Shown here one piece after another: positions 51,239 through 60,600 of a stretch of 64,000 nucleotides of DNA. Within the stretch, counting starts at the first letter, position 1; each line of letters begins with the position of its first letter. The stretch comes from Nocardia sp. NBC_01503 (GTDB lineage: Bacteria > Actinomycetota > Actinomycetes > Mycobacteriales > Mycobacteriaceae): assembly GCF_036327755.1 (NCBI RefSeq), contig NZ_CP109596.1, forward strand, positions 7,378,001 to 7,442,000, in the 5' to 3' direction. Position numbers and translations under genes: made by a program. The notes beneath the pieces were generated by a model, which was not told where the DNA came from, searched no databases, and saw only the letters and a program-made list of their open reading frames with translations.

Positions 51239-52263
51239 TGCGGTACACCTCCCAGCGAATCGGCCAGATACGGCATGGTTTTCACGATCAGCTCCAATTG
51301 CAGCTGCACCCCGCCGTCCACCTCCGGGAAGGCTTCGTTCATGGCGCGCAGCAGATTCGGAATCCGGTTGTAGGCCGGAGCCACCGTGCCGAGCGCGACG
51401 CTGACCGGCACCGCGACATCCAGGACGCCGCCGAGTACCTTCTCCAGCTCGGGATTATTGCGGCGCAACAGCTCCGAAATGCCGACCAGCACAGCCTGAT
51501 CCACACCGTCGGTGGCCTTGTCGGTGCGCGCGCGATTGGTGGCGTCACCGAAGTACTCGGACTGTTCGAGCACCGCCAGAATCGCGTGCCCGACCGAGGG
51601 CGTCAGATCGGCGAACGCGCCGGTCATATCCCGGCCGATCTCGATGTAGTGCCCGACCGGGGCCTGCTGCCCGTCGGCCAGCATGCGCGCGGTCTCGAAG
51701 AACGACCGCAGCACCGGGCCGAGGCTGTCGGCATTGTCCAGCAGCAGGTCGAAAAGCCTTCGCACGGTGTCGGAGTCGAGCACCGTGGTGAGCCGCGCCG
51801 CGCGCCGGAAGACCCCGGCGACGGTGGCATTGGTGGCGTTCTCGCCGATCTGCAGGGTGGCGTTCTCCCGCAGTGGCGCACCACCATTGCCCGGCACCAA
51901 TTCGATCGCGCTGGAGCCGAAGACATTCGAGGAGGTGAAGCGCGCGGTCACCGCATCGGTGAGCGCGGCCGCCTGGTTGCGATCGATCTGCACCCGAATG
52001 CGCTGATGACCGTAGCCGACCGTCCGGACCTCGCGCACGGTGCCGATGGCATAGCCGCGGAACTTCACCTCCGCGCCCGGGGCCAGTCCCTCACCGAGGG
52101 TGGCGGCATCGATGGTCAGACCGAACCGATCGGCGAATGAACCACGCGCGTAGGAACTTACGAGCACCGCGACGGTGACGATGACGATCGCGATGACCAC
52201 CCCGCGCAGGCGCAGCAGCCACGGTCCGGCACTGCGTCCGGAGTGATCCTTGAATACGCTCAT
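51235..52263 (-). CDS. mceA: Mce family protein MceA
   Basis: 342 residues from the ATG at 52263, chosen because GGGGTGA lies four bases upstream and the yrbEB stop is only 4 bp before it; a GTG at 52293 would overlap yrbEB. The anchor is ~17-40 (LRGVVIAIVIVTVAVLVSSYA). The MCE domain reads GLTIDAATLGEGLAPGAEVKFRGYAIGTVREVRTVGYGHQRIRVQI. The helical tail ends in LELIVKTMPYLADSLGGVPQ. First Mce subunit of the operon. Confidence 0.91.
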   Translation of the reverse strand: MSVFKDHSGRSAGPWLLRLRGVVIAIVIVTVAVLVSSYARGSFADRFGLTIDAATLGEGLAPGAEVKFRGYAIGTVREVRTVGYGHQRIRVQIDRNQAAALTDAVTARFTSSNVFGSSAIELVPGNGGAPLRENATLQIGENATNATVAGVFRRAARLTTVLDSDTVRRLFDLLLDNADSLGPVLRSFFETARMLADGQQAPVGHYIEIGRDMTGAFADLTPSVGHAILAVLEQSEYFGDATNRARTDKATDGVDQAVLVGISELLRRNNPELEKVLGGVLDVAVPVSVALGTVAPAYNRIPNLLRAMNEAFPEVDGGVQLQLELIVKTMPYLADSLGGVPQ

Positions 52264-52267
52264 CACA

Positions 52268-53137
52268 TCACCCCGAGATCCTGATGCCGACATCCAGGCC
52301 CCAGATCACGATGGTGAGGATCATGTCCAGGATGACCACCAGCACCAGGCTGGCGCGAATGGCGCGGCCCGAGGCCCGCCCCACGCCCTCCGGGCCGCCC
52401 GAGGCGTAGAAGCCCTGGTAGCCGTGGATGAGAATGATGGTGATGACGAAAATCGTTGCCTTGATCAGGGATGCGATCACATCACCGGGTTGCAGGAACG
52501 CGTTGAAATAGTGGTAGTAGGTGCCCGAGGACTGCCCGTGCAGCACATTCACCACCGTCGCGCAGGACAGATACGACAGGATGAGCGTGAGCAGGTGCAG
52601 CGGGACGATGGTGATGACGCCCGCGATCACGCGGGTGGTCACCACGAACGGCATAGGCCGAATCCCGATGGCCTCCAAGGCGTCTATCTCCTCGGAGATG
52701 CGCATGGCCCCGATCTCGGCGGTCATCCGGCATCCGGCCTGAGCCGCGAAACCGATGGCCGCCACCATGGGGGCCATCTCCCGGGTATTGGCGTAGGCCG
52801 AGACGAAGCCGGTGAGCGGGCCCATTCCGACCATATTCAGCGCGGTGAAACCCTCCACGCCGATGGAGCCGCCGACCGCGATACCGAGGAAGGCCAGCAC
52901 CGCCACGGTGCCGCCGCCGACGATGATCGCCCCTGAGCCCCAGGTGATATCGGAGAGGATGAGCATGGTCTGGCGCCGGTAGATCCGCAGCGTATGCGGG
53001 ATGGCGGTCAGCACCTCGTAGACGAAAGTCGCCTGGTGCCCGAGGGATTCGAAGACTCCGAGGGGCGCCTGGGCGCCGCGCTCGGCGACGCGGCCGACCG
53101 TGCCGAGTGGTTGATAGCGGGCGGGAACCTGGGTCAT
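52268..53137 (-). CDS. yrbEB: YrbE family permease B of the Mce transporter
   Basis: 289 residues with about five to six membrane helices. The permease core is GSIGVEGFTALNMVGMGPLTGFVSAYANTREMAPMVAAIGFAAQAGCRMTAEIGAMRISEEIDALEAIGIRPMPFVVTTRV, the MlaE/YrbE signature with the coupling segment E-x-DAL-x-x-x-G. It pairs with the yrbEA product and an MlaF/MceG-type ATPase, usually encoded elsewhere, to energise lipid import. Its ATG overlaps the yrbEA stop by one base (TGATG). Confidence 0.91.
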   Translation of the reverse strand: MTQVPARYQPLGTVGRVAERGAQAPLGVFESLGHQATFVYEVLTAIPHTLRIYRRQTMLILSDITWGSGAIIVGGGTVAVLAFLGIAVGGSIGVEGFTALNMVGMGPLTGFVSAYANTREMAPMVAAIGFAAQAGCRMTAEIGAMRISEEIDALEAIGIRPMPFVVTTRVIAGVITIVPLHLLTLILSYLSCATVVNVLHGQSSGTYYHYFNAFLQPGDVIASLIKATIFVITIILIHGYQGFYASGGPEGVGRASGRAIRASLVLVVILDMILTIVIWGLDVGIRISG

Positions 53138-53967
53138 CAGCCCACCTGCGTCGGGATGAACATGGAAACCAGTTGGGTGACAACCAGATTCACGCCGAAG
53201 GCGGCGATGACGCCGATCACCACGGCCGCGTTCACGGCATTGGCCACACCCTTGGGCCCGTGGGTGGCCTCCAGGCCGCGCTGACAGGAGACGATCAGCA
53301 CGATCACCCCGAAGATGACCGACTTCACGATGGCCACCGCCAGATCACTCATCTTGGCGAAGGCCGCGAAGGCGGACAGGTAGCTGCCGGGCGTGACGCC
53401 CTGAAAGCCCACCGCGATCACGTATCCGGTGAAGACGCCCATGAAGATGATGAGCATGCACAGCAGCGGCGTGAGCGTGATCATGGCCGCCAATCGCGGG
53501 GCGACCAGGCGGCGCACCGGATCGATTCCCATGGTGCGCAGCGCATCCACCTCATCGCGAATGGTGCGCGCGCCGAGATCCGCGGCAATGGCCGAACCCG
53601 CCGCACCGCCCAGCAGTAGCGCGGTCACCATGGGCGCGCCCTGGCGGATGACGCCGAGGCCGCCGGCCGCACCGGAGACCGAGCTGGCGCCGACCTGCTG
53701 GGTCAGGCTGCCGACCTGCACCGCGACAATGACGCCGAAGGGAATCGACACCAGCACAGCGGGAATGGCGGTGACGCTGACAATGAACCAGCCCTGCTGC
53801 AGGGTGTCGCGCCACGGATGTTTGAGGGCCACGATATCGGTGACCAGGTAGCGGAAGGCCGCCACCGCGAGTTGAATGGTGCGCCCGAAGGTGCGCAACC
53901 CGGAGAGAACGAACTCGACGCCCTGCCGAATGAACGGCTCAGGCCCCCGAATGACCTTGTCGACCAA
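53137..53967 (-). CDS. yrbEA: YrbE family permease A of the Mce transporter
   Basis: 276 residues, with a TTG start at 53967. Core motif: AGGLGVIRQGAPMVTALLLGGAAGSAIAADLGARTIRDEVDALRTMGIDPVRRLVAPRLAAM, the YrbE/MlaE family signature. It opens the 11-gene leftward operon. The 246-bp upstream region has a palindrome over the likely -35 (54032) and a TATTAC or TACTGT -10 near 54014-54022 on the minus strand. The TTG start and the GGTGGTAGGCA-type ribosome site predict modest translation. Confidence 0.9.
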   Translation of the reverse strand: MVDKVIRGPEPFIRQGVEFVLSGLRTFGRTIQLAVAAFRYLVTDIVALKHPWRDTLQQGWFIVSVTAIPAVLVSIPFGVIVAVQVGSLTQQVGASSVSGAAGGLGVIRQGAPMVTALLLGGAAGSAIAADLGARTIRDEVDALRTMGIDPVRRLVAPRLAAMITLTPLLCMLIIFMGVFTGYVIAVGFQGVTPGSYLSAFAAFAKMSDLAVAIVKSVIFGVIVLIVSCQRGLEATHGPKGVANAVNAAVVIGVIAAFGVNLVVTQLVSMFIPTQVG

Positions 53968-54031
53968 TGCCTACCACCCCACTACCCCTTCGGGCCTGTA
54001 CCGACCCAGACGGACAGTAATACAGATTTCG

Positions 54032-54047
54032 GACTGACGTGTCAGTC
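54032..54047 (-). promoter_or_regulatory. TetR-type operator of the mce operon
   Basis: GACTGAC-gt-GTCAGTC is a perfect 16-bp palindrome with 7-bp arms, 65 bp upstream of yrbEA. On the minus strand a -10-like TATTAC lies at 54022-54017, which puts the palindrome over the -35 region, a repressor position. The operon ends with two TetR genes that could bind it. Confidence 0.7.
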
Positions 54048-54161
54048 TTCACTGGATTGACCTTAGGGCTTGACCAACCGGGCGGATTCGGTGAAAAATG
54101 CGCGCGCGATATCGAAATAGGCCAGGTCAGAAGGTATTCAGCAATGGTCCGGCAAACAGAG

Positions 54162-54195
54162 ATACCGCCGATCAATAGGATTGATTCGGCGGTAT
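54162..54195. terminator. Hairpin terminator of the alkB-rubredoxin operon
   Basis: A long imperfect inverted repeat, ATACCGCCG+ATCAAT (54162-54176) and ATTGAT-t-CGGCGGTAT (54180-54195), has a 3-nt loop and one bulged base. It begins 18 bp past the reductase stop and would end leftward transcription before the mce promoter. Confidence 0.75.
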
Positions 54196-54213
54196 TTCAC
54201 TTATTGCGCGTGA

Positions 54214-55362
54214 TTAGCTCCGCGCGGACAGCTCTGCGCGGACGGCGCGAATATCGGCCGGACGGCCGATCGAGACCGCGCCTCTGAGACAGCCGTCCCG
54301 GGAGGCCAGCACGGTGATATCCGGGGTGCCGGGCGTGCCCCGCACCTCCAGGTCATCGCCGGGCAGGATACGGCCCGCGAACTGGATATTGATCCCGTAC
54401 TGGGTGGACCAACCCCAACTGACACCGACGGGGGTGGGCGGCAGACCGAGCATGGACTGCGCGGCGGCCGCCCCCTGCGCCTGGGCGCTGTTCCAATGCT
54501 CTTCGCGCACATACGCATTGAGCCCTGGATCGAATCGGGCGGCGGCGTCTCCGGCGGCGAAGATCCCGGGCACCGAGGTGCGATACGCCTCGTCCACCAG
54601 GATTCCGTCGTCGACCTTCACCCCGGCGGTCTCGGCCAGCGCGGTATCGGCGACCGCGCCGATGGCGATCAGAGCCGCTCCGGCACGCCATTCCCGGCCG
54701 TCGGTCGCGCTCGCGCGGACACTGTTCCCGAGCTGCTCCACGCCGGTCAGCAGCACGTCGCCGTGGATATCGACGCCATTGTCCGCGTGCAGTTTCCGGA
54801 CATAGTCGCCGATGACCGGCGGGGCGATCCGATCCAGCGGAGTGGTTCCGGCGTGCAGAACCGTCACGCGCGCACCGAGATTCGCGGCGGTGGCGGCGAC
54901 CTCGCACCCGATGAGCCCGGCTCCGGCGATGAGCAGCGAGCCCTCGTCGATGGCCCGGCGCAGTACCTCGATATCGTCGCGACCGCGCAGCATGGGCAGA
55001 CCGTGTCGCACCCCGGGCAGCGCACGCGGACGCGCACCGGTGGCCAGCAGCAGTGCGTCATAACCGATCTCACCGCCGTAGAGCATGCGCACCACCGCAC
55101 GATCGGCGTCGATGCTCTCGACGGTGACCCCGGTGCGCAACTCGATCCCCCGCTCCGGCCAGAACTCCGCGGGCTCGAGCAGGGTGCGCCGCTCCACCGC
55201 GGTTCCGGCCAACAGCTCCTTGGAGACCATGGGCCGCCGGTACGGCAGGCTCCGCTCCGCGCTCAGCAGGACGATCTCACCGTCGTATCCCGAACTTCGC
55301 AGGGTCTTGGCGGCGGTGGCGCCCGCGACGCCACCGCCGATGATCACGATCCGTTCGGTCAC
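54214..55362 (-). CDS. Rubredoxin reductase (FAD/NAD-binding)
   Basis: 382 residues from the GTG at 55362, which overlaps the rubredoxin stop by 4 bp (GTGA). The FAD-binding site is RIVIIGGGVAGATAAKTLR at the N-terminus; the NAD-binding site is SLLIAGAGLIGCEVAATAANLGARVTVLHAG; the FAD-associated C-terminal motif is VPGIFAAGDAAARF. It passes electrons from NAD(P)H to rubredoxin for AlkB. Sequence order alkB-rubredoxin-rubredoxin-reductase is the standard actinobacterial alkane hydroxylase operon. Confidence 0.9.
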   Translation of the reverse strand: MTERIVIIGGGVAGATAAKTLRSSGYDGEIVLLSAERSLPYRRPMVSKELLAGTAVERRTLLEPAEFWPERGIELRTGVTVESIDADRAVVRMLYGGEIGYDALLLATGARPRALPGVRHGLPMLRGRDDIEVLRRAIDEGSLLIAGAGLIGCEVAATAANLGARVTVLHAGTTPLDRIAPPVIGDYVRKLHADNGVDIHGDVLLTGVEQLGNSVRASATDGREWRAGAALIAIGAVADTALAETAGVKVDDGILVDEAYRTSVPGIFAAGDAAARFDPGLNAYVREEHWNSAQAQGAAAAQSMLGLPPTPVGVSWGWSTQYGINIQFAGRILPGDDLEVRGTPGTPDITVLASRDGCLRGAVSIGRPADIRAVRAELSARS

Positions 55363-55544
55363 GAGCGGCTGACCTCGACCATCTCGAAATCCGCCTTGGC
55401 CGCACCGCAATCCGGGCAGGACCAGTCCTCGGGGATATCGGCCCAGCGAGTGCCCGGTTCGATGCCGTCCTCGGGCCAGCCCAGCGCCTCGTCGTATTCG
55501 AAGCCGCAGACCAGGCAGCGGAAGAGTTTGAAATCAGTGCTCAT
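55359..55544 (-). CDS. Rubredoxin (AlkG2-type)
   Basis: 61 residues. The iron site has CLVCGFEYDEALGWPEDGIEPGTRW and SCPDCGAAKADFEMVE, two CxxC pairs. The GWPEDG and KADFEMVE features fit the AlkG2-type rubredoxins that transfer electrons to alkane hydroxylase. GAGAGGCG lies six bases before the ATG at 55544, which overlaps the upstream rubredoxin gene by 11 bp. Confidence 0.91.
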   Translation of the reverse strand: MSTDFKLFRCLVCGFEYDEALGWPEDGIEPGTRWADIPEDWSCPDCGAAKADFEMVEVSRS

Positions 55545-55716
55545 GGTCGCGCCTCTCGTAGGATTCGAAGTCGAGTTTCTCGCGCACACCGCAGTCCGGA
55601 CAGCACCAGTCGTCGGGTACGGCCGACCATGCGGTGCCGGGCGGAAAGCCCTCGCGGGGTGCGCCTTTGGCCTCGTCGTAGACGTAATCGCAGACGGGGC
55701 AGCGGTAGGCGGCCAT
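55534..55716 (-). CDS. Rubredoxin (AlkG1-type)
   Basis: 60 residues. CPVCDYVYDEAKGAPREGFPPGTAW and CPDCGVREKLDFESYE give the iron site, with the AlkG1-type CGVREK ending. In published alkane operons this type often cannot replace the AlkG2-type in electron transfer and its role is unclear. The ATG overlaps the alkB stop by one base (TGATG), showing tight coupling. Confidence 0.9.
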   Translation of the reverse strand: MAAYRCPVCDYVYDEAKGAPREGFPPGTAWSAVPDDWCCPDCGVREKLDFESYERRDHEH

Positions 55717-56942
55717 CACCGGGCTCCGTACCGGGCGAGCACGCGATCGCGCTTGCCGGGCTGGATATTGACCAGGGTGATATCGCCGTCGTAGTGGTTC
55801 AGCACGCGGCGGTCCATCACCCGTCGCCACAGTGGCGGGAAGTAAGCCAGCGTGATCATGCTGGCGTAGCCGCTGGGCAGATTCGGCGCGCCGTCCATAC
55901 TGCGCAGGATCTGATAGCGCCGAGTCGGATTCGCGTGATGGTCGCTGTGCCGCTGTAGGTGGTACAGGAAGATATTGGTGACAATGTGGTCGGAGTTCCA
56001 GCTGTGCTCCGGCGTGCAGCGCTCATAGCGCCCGCTCGCGGTGCGCTGCCGCAGTAGTCCGTAATGCTCGAGATAATTCACCGTCTCCAGCAGTGCGAAG
56101 CCGTACACCGCCTGCAACACCAGGAAGGGCAGCACGATCGGGCCGAAGACCGCGGCCAGCGCACCCCAGAGCACCACCGACATGAGCCAGGCGTTCAGCA
56201 CATCGTTGTGAATCGTCCACGGGCGCTTGCCGAGTCGACGCAGTCGCGCCGCCTCCAACTCCCAGGAGGAGCGCAGACTCCCCCAGACGCTGCGCGGCAG
56301 GAAGGTCCAGAACGATTCACCGAAGCGCGAGCTGGCCGGATCCTCCGGCGTGGCCACCCGAACGTGATGACCGCGATTGTGCTCGATATAGAAGTGCCCG
56401 TAGAACGTCTGGGCCAGTGTGATCTTGGAGAGCCAGCGCTCCAATTCGGCCTTCTTATGGCCGAGTTCGTGCGCGGTATTGATACCGACACCGCCGACCA
56501 CGCCGATGCTCAGCGCCAGGCCGATCTTGGAGATCAGGCTCAGGCCGCCGTCGATACCGAGCCAGGACAGATCCGTCGCGGTCCACAGGTAGCAGGCGTA
56601 CACCAGGCTCAGCAGCTGGAACGGTATATACGCGTAGACGCAGTAGCGGTAGTAGCGGTCGTTCTCCAGCCACTCCATCACCTCGTCGGGCGGGTTCTGA
56701 CCGTCCGGCCCGAAGAAGCGATCCAGAATCGGCAGCAGTACGTACACCAGCAGCGGGCCGATCCACCACCACACCGGGGCGACGGCCTGCCAGCCGAATT
56801 GGTTGAACGCCGCCACCAGACCCGTGGTGAGAAACAGCGCGGTGGGCGCGACCAGGCCGAACAGCCACAGGTAGCGCTTACGGTCGCGCCACTGTGGCGG
56901 CGGGGCCACGGGCGTCGACTGGTCGGTTCGAGACGTCGTCAT
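55716..56942 (-). CDS. alkB: Alkane 1-monooxygenase AlkB
   Basis: 408 residues; the ATG at 56942 follows AAGGAGA. All histidine boxes of the membrane di-iron hydroxylases are present: HELGHK (158-163), EHNRGHH (187-193) and LQRHSDHH (329-336), plus the AlkB-specific NYLEHYGL (289-296). Six hydrophobic helices surround them. It hydroxylates the terminal carbon of medium-chain alkanes at the cytoplasmic membrane using electrons from the two rubredoxins. It is divergent from a TetR gene, with a palindromic operator 28 bp upstream of its start. Confidence 0.96.
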   Translation of the reverse strand: MTTSRTDQSTPVAPPPQWRDRKRYLWLFGLVAPTALFLTTGLVAAFNQFGWQAVAPVWWWIGPLLVYVLLPILDRFFGPDGQNPPDEVMEWLENDRYYRYCVYAYIPFQLLSLVYACYLWTATDLSWLGIDGGLSLISKIGLALSIGVVGGVGINTAHELGHKKAELERWLSKITLAQTFYGHFYIEHNRGHHVRVATPEDPASSRFGESFWTFLPRSVWGSLRSSWELEAARLRRLGKRPWTIHNDVLNAWLMSVVLWGALAAVFGPIVLPFLVLQAVYGFALLETVNYLEHYGLLRQRTASGRYERCTPEHSWNSDHIVTNIFLYHLQRHSDHHANPTRRYQILRSMDGAPNLPSGYASMITLAYFPPLWRRVMDRRVLNHYDGDITLVNIQPGKRDRVLARYGAR

Positions 56943-56969
56943 TGTCGTTCTCCTTGCATGTACCGCATT

Positions 56970-56990
56970 TACACTTCTTGAAGAAGTGTA
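56970..56990. promoter_or_regulatory. Palindromic operator of the alkB/tetR divergent promoter
   Basis: A perfect palindrome with 10-bp arms (left arm TACACTTCTT at 56970-56979, centre G at 56980, right arm to 56990). A degenerate second copy (TACACTCATT at 57000-57009, then A and AGAGAATGTC) follows 30 bp later. Both lie between alkB and the TetR gene, so autoregulation and alkB repression are likely. Confidence 0.8.
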
Positions 56991-57045
56991 TTCAGTAGAT
57001 ACACTCATTAAGAGAATGTCAACGAGAGAGACGAAAGGCGAGCCC

Positions 57046-57669
57046 ATGTACCATCGGGTCGTGGCAGACGCGCCGAACTTCCAGACCGAAATGCGCCAAC
57101 TCCTGCGCGAGCGGATCATCGACACCGCGCGCGGCATCGTCGTCGCCGAGGGCTGGGGCGCGGTGAATATGTCCCGGCTCGCCAAGGACGTCGGCGTCAG
57201 CCGCCCGGTCATGTACAAGGAGTTCGCCAATAAACACGACCTCGCCGAGGTCGTCATCCGCCAGGAGGTCGACACCTTCCTGGTCGGCATCGCCGCCGCC
57301 CTCGCGGCCTCCCCCGACGATGTGGTCGGCGGCCTGCGCCAGGCTATCGACTACACCCTGTGCACCGGCGCGGACAACACCCTGCTCAAGGCCGTGCTCT
57401 CCGGCCGCACCGCCCCCGACACCGCACTCCTGCCGGTCCTGATGACCGAACCCGAACCGGTCCTGGGCCGCGCCATCGAGGCGGTCACCACCATGATCCG
57501 CGCACAGTACGAACTCACCGCACTATCGGACACCGAGCTCGGGTCGTTGACGGAAACCCTTGTCCGCCTTGCCCTGAGCCACCTGTTCCAGCCGACCGGC
57601 CCGATCGACCGCGCCGTCGATCAGATCATCGCGGTGATCGCCCCGGCCCTCACTACCGCAACGTCGTGA
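57046..57669 (+). CDS. TetR family regulator of the alkane operon
   Basis: 207 residues from the ATG at 57046; ATGs at 57016 and further up would lie inside the operator region. The DNA-binding domain is LRERIIDTARGIVVAEGWGAVNMSRLAKDVGVSRPVMYKEFANKHDLAEVVIRQEVDTFL. The C-terminal domain is all-helical and would bind a fatty acid or acyl-CoA effector, as in AlkX-type repressors. Usually the alk-associated tetR gene lies downstream of rubB; here it is divergent from alkB. It overlaps the convergent carboxylase gene by 17 bp. Confidence 0.85.
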   Translation: MYHRVVADAPNFQTEMRQLLRERIIDTARGIVVAEGWGAVNMSRLAKDVGVSRPVMYKEFANKHDLAEVVIRQEVDTFLVGIAAALAASPDDVVGGLRQAIDYTLCTGADNTLLKAVLSGRTAPDTALLPVLMTEPEPVLGRAIEAVTTMIRAQYELTALSDTELGSLTETLVRLALSHLFQPTGPIDRAVDQIIAVIAPALTTATS

Positions 57670-60600
57670 TCCAGCGGCGGGTGTCGGCCGGGTCGATGAC
57701 GTCGTCGAGTTCGAGGACGGTGGCGGCGGTGAGGGCCTTGCCGTTGGCGTAGGCGAGGTGGACGAGGTTGTCGAAGGCGGTTCGGCGGGCGGTGGGGTCT
57801 TCGATGGCCGCGAGCTCCTTGGCGAAGCCCAGGCGGACCGCGCCTTCCAGGCCCATACCGCCGATTTCGCCGGTGGGCCAGGCGATGACGAAGTTGGGGG
57901 CGCGGAAGGAGCCCGCCGCCATGGCTTGTGCGCCCAGGCCGTAGCCCTTGCGCAGGATGATGGTGCCCCAGGGGACGGTCAGGGCGGCCGCGTCTATGAA
58001 GAGGCGGCTGAATTTGGTTACCGTGGCGTGGGTTTCGGCTTCCGGGCCGACCATGAAACCCGGTGTATCGCAGAGGGATACGACCGGGAGCTGGTGGGCG
58101 TCGCAGAGTTGCAGGAAGGCGCTGAGTTTATCGGCGGCGGGGGCGTCTATCGCGCCGCCGAGGTGGTGGCAGTTATTGGCGATGAGGCCGTAGGGGCGGC
58201 CCTCCACCCGGATCAGGGCGGTGATGATGCCGGTGGCCCAGTCGCGGCGGAGTTCCAGGATCGAGTCCAGGTCGGCGATGGATTCGATGGCGGTGCGAAT
58301 ATCGAAGGCGCGCAGGCGATCCTCGGGGATGACATGGCGGGACAGGCGTGGATCCGGTGCGGTCCAGTCGGATCGGTCGCCCTGGAAGTAGGACAGGTAG
58401 TTGCGGGCAATGGCCACGGCCTCGGCCTCGTCGGCGGCGACTATGTGCACCACACCGTTTCGGCGCTGCACCTCGATCGGGCCGATCTCCTCCGGCGCGT
58501 AGACGCCCAGGCCACCGCCCTCGATCATGGCCGGACCGCCCATGCCGATATTGGCGTCGGGGGTGGCTATGACCACATCGCACATGCCGAGCAGGGCCGC
58601 GTTTCCGGCGAAGCAGCGGCCGGAGACTATGCCGATGAGCGGGACATGACCGGAGAGTGCGCCCATCGCGCGGAAGGTGGTCACATCCAGGCCGGAGATA
58701 CCCGGATAGTCGGTATCGCCGGGGCGACCGCCGCCGCCCTCGGTGCAGAAGATGACCGGAAGTCGTTGTGCGTGTGCCAGTTCCAGCATGCGATCGGTTT
58801 TGGCGTGATTGCGCATGCCCTGGGTGCCCGCCAGCACGGTGTAGTCGTAGGACATGACCACGGCCCGGGTGCGGTCCCGGCCGAAACGATCGGCATTGAC
58901 GGTAGCCACACCCGCGATGAGACCGTCCGCTGGGGTATTGGCGATCAGATCCTCGGGGCTGCGGCGCAATCGCTGGGCGGCGACGGCCAGTGCGCCGTAT
59001 TCGAGGAAGCTGTCCGGGTCCACCAGATCTGCGACGTTCTCGCGAGCGGTGCGGCGGCCCAGGCGATGTCGTTTGGCGACCGCTTCGGGACGGGACGCGT
59101 CCTGCCCCACCCGATGGCGCGCGAGCACCTCGGCGAGGTCGGGGCGGATCGAATCCAGGTCCACCTCGGCACCGTCGAGAGCCGCGCCGGCATGGTCCGC
59201 CTCGATCCAAACCAGCAGGGGCGCATGCGGATCGATCACCTCACCCGGCACGGTCAGATGGCGCAGTACCCGCAGCGGCCGGTCGGCGCGCAGCACATGC
59301 TGCATCTTCATCGCCTCCAGCACGATGACCTCCGCGCCCGCGGCCACCACCGTACCGGGTTCGACCAGTGACACCACCGTGCCGCCCATGGGTGAGCGCA
59401 GCGCTTGCTCATCGGTTGCCAGCTCCAGGACCTCCACCGCCACAACCGAATCCGCGACGGCGTGGGATATCGGAACGTAATCCGCTGCCTTGGCGACGAA
59501 TTCGCCCACCCGGCCCTCGTACCACGAGGTCGACACCGGACCGGCGGCGACCAGTTCGTCCAGCACCGCGCGTTGTACCGCGAGATTCGTCTCGACACCG
59601 GCGATCACCGTCTCCGCCAAGGCATCCGCCGCCCGCCGCACCGCCGCCGGATAGGAGGGCCCGCGCGCGATGATCTTCGCCAGCAGCGAATCGAATCGGG
59701 CGTCCTGCCGCATACCGATGCTCGCCGCGGTGTCCACCCGCACGCCCGCGCCGGTCGGCGCGGCGAACTGGGTGAGCGTTCCGGTACTCGGCAGCACTTC
59801 CCCACCGGCGGTGACGATTTCGGCATTCACCCGCACCTGCACCGCGTACCCACGCGGCTCGACCGTTGTCAGGTCGAGCTCGGCGAGTGTACGCCCCCGC
59901 GCCAATTCCAGTTGCACGGCAACCAGATCCAGTCCGGTCACCTCCTCGGTGATGGTGTGCTCCACCTGCAACCTCGGATTCACCTCGAGGAACCAGGATT
60001 CCGCGGCACTCACCAGGAATTCGACCGTGACCACGCCACGGCATCGCACCGACTCCGCCAGTCGCACGGCCTGTTCATGCAGCCGTTTCCGCAGTCCCGC
60101 AGCCAGATTCGGCGCGGGCGCGACCTCGATCAGCTTCTGCTGCCGCCGCTGCACACTGCAATCGCGATCGCCGACGGCGATCGCCCGCTCGCCGTCCGCG
60201 ATGATCTGCACCTCGATATGGCGCGCCTCGCTCACCAGCGCCTCGGCGTACACGGTGTCATCACCGAACCCGGCGATCGCCTCCGCCCGGCACCGCTCAT
60301 ACGCCTCGCCCACCTCGGCGGCGGCGCGCACCACCCGCATCCCACGACCCCCGCCACCCGCGGCGGCCTTGACCATGACGCCTTTCGGATGCGCCGCAAG
60401 CAATTCCGCGATCCGCTCCGGGGACGCGGCACCCGTAGTCGCCGGAATCACCGGTATCCCGGCCTTTTCGGCCGCCGCCCGCGCCGCGACCTTATCGCCG
60501 AACAAGCGCAGCACCTCGGGCGCAGGCCCGACGAACACCAGCCCGGCCGCCGCGCAGGCCGCGGCGAATTCGGCGCTCTCACTGAGGAATCCGTAGCCCG

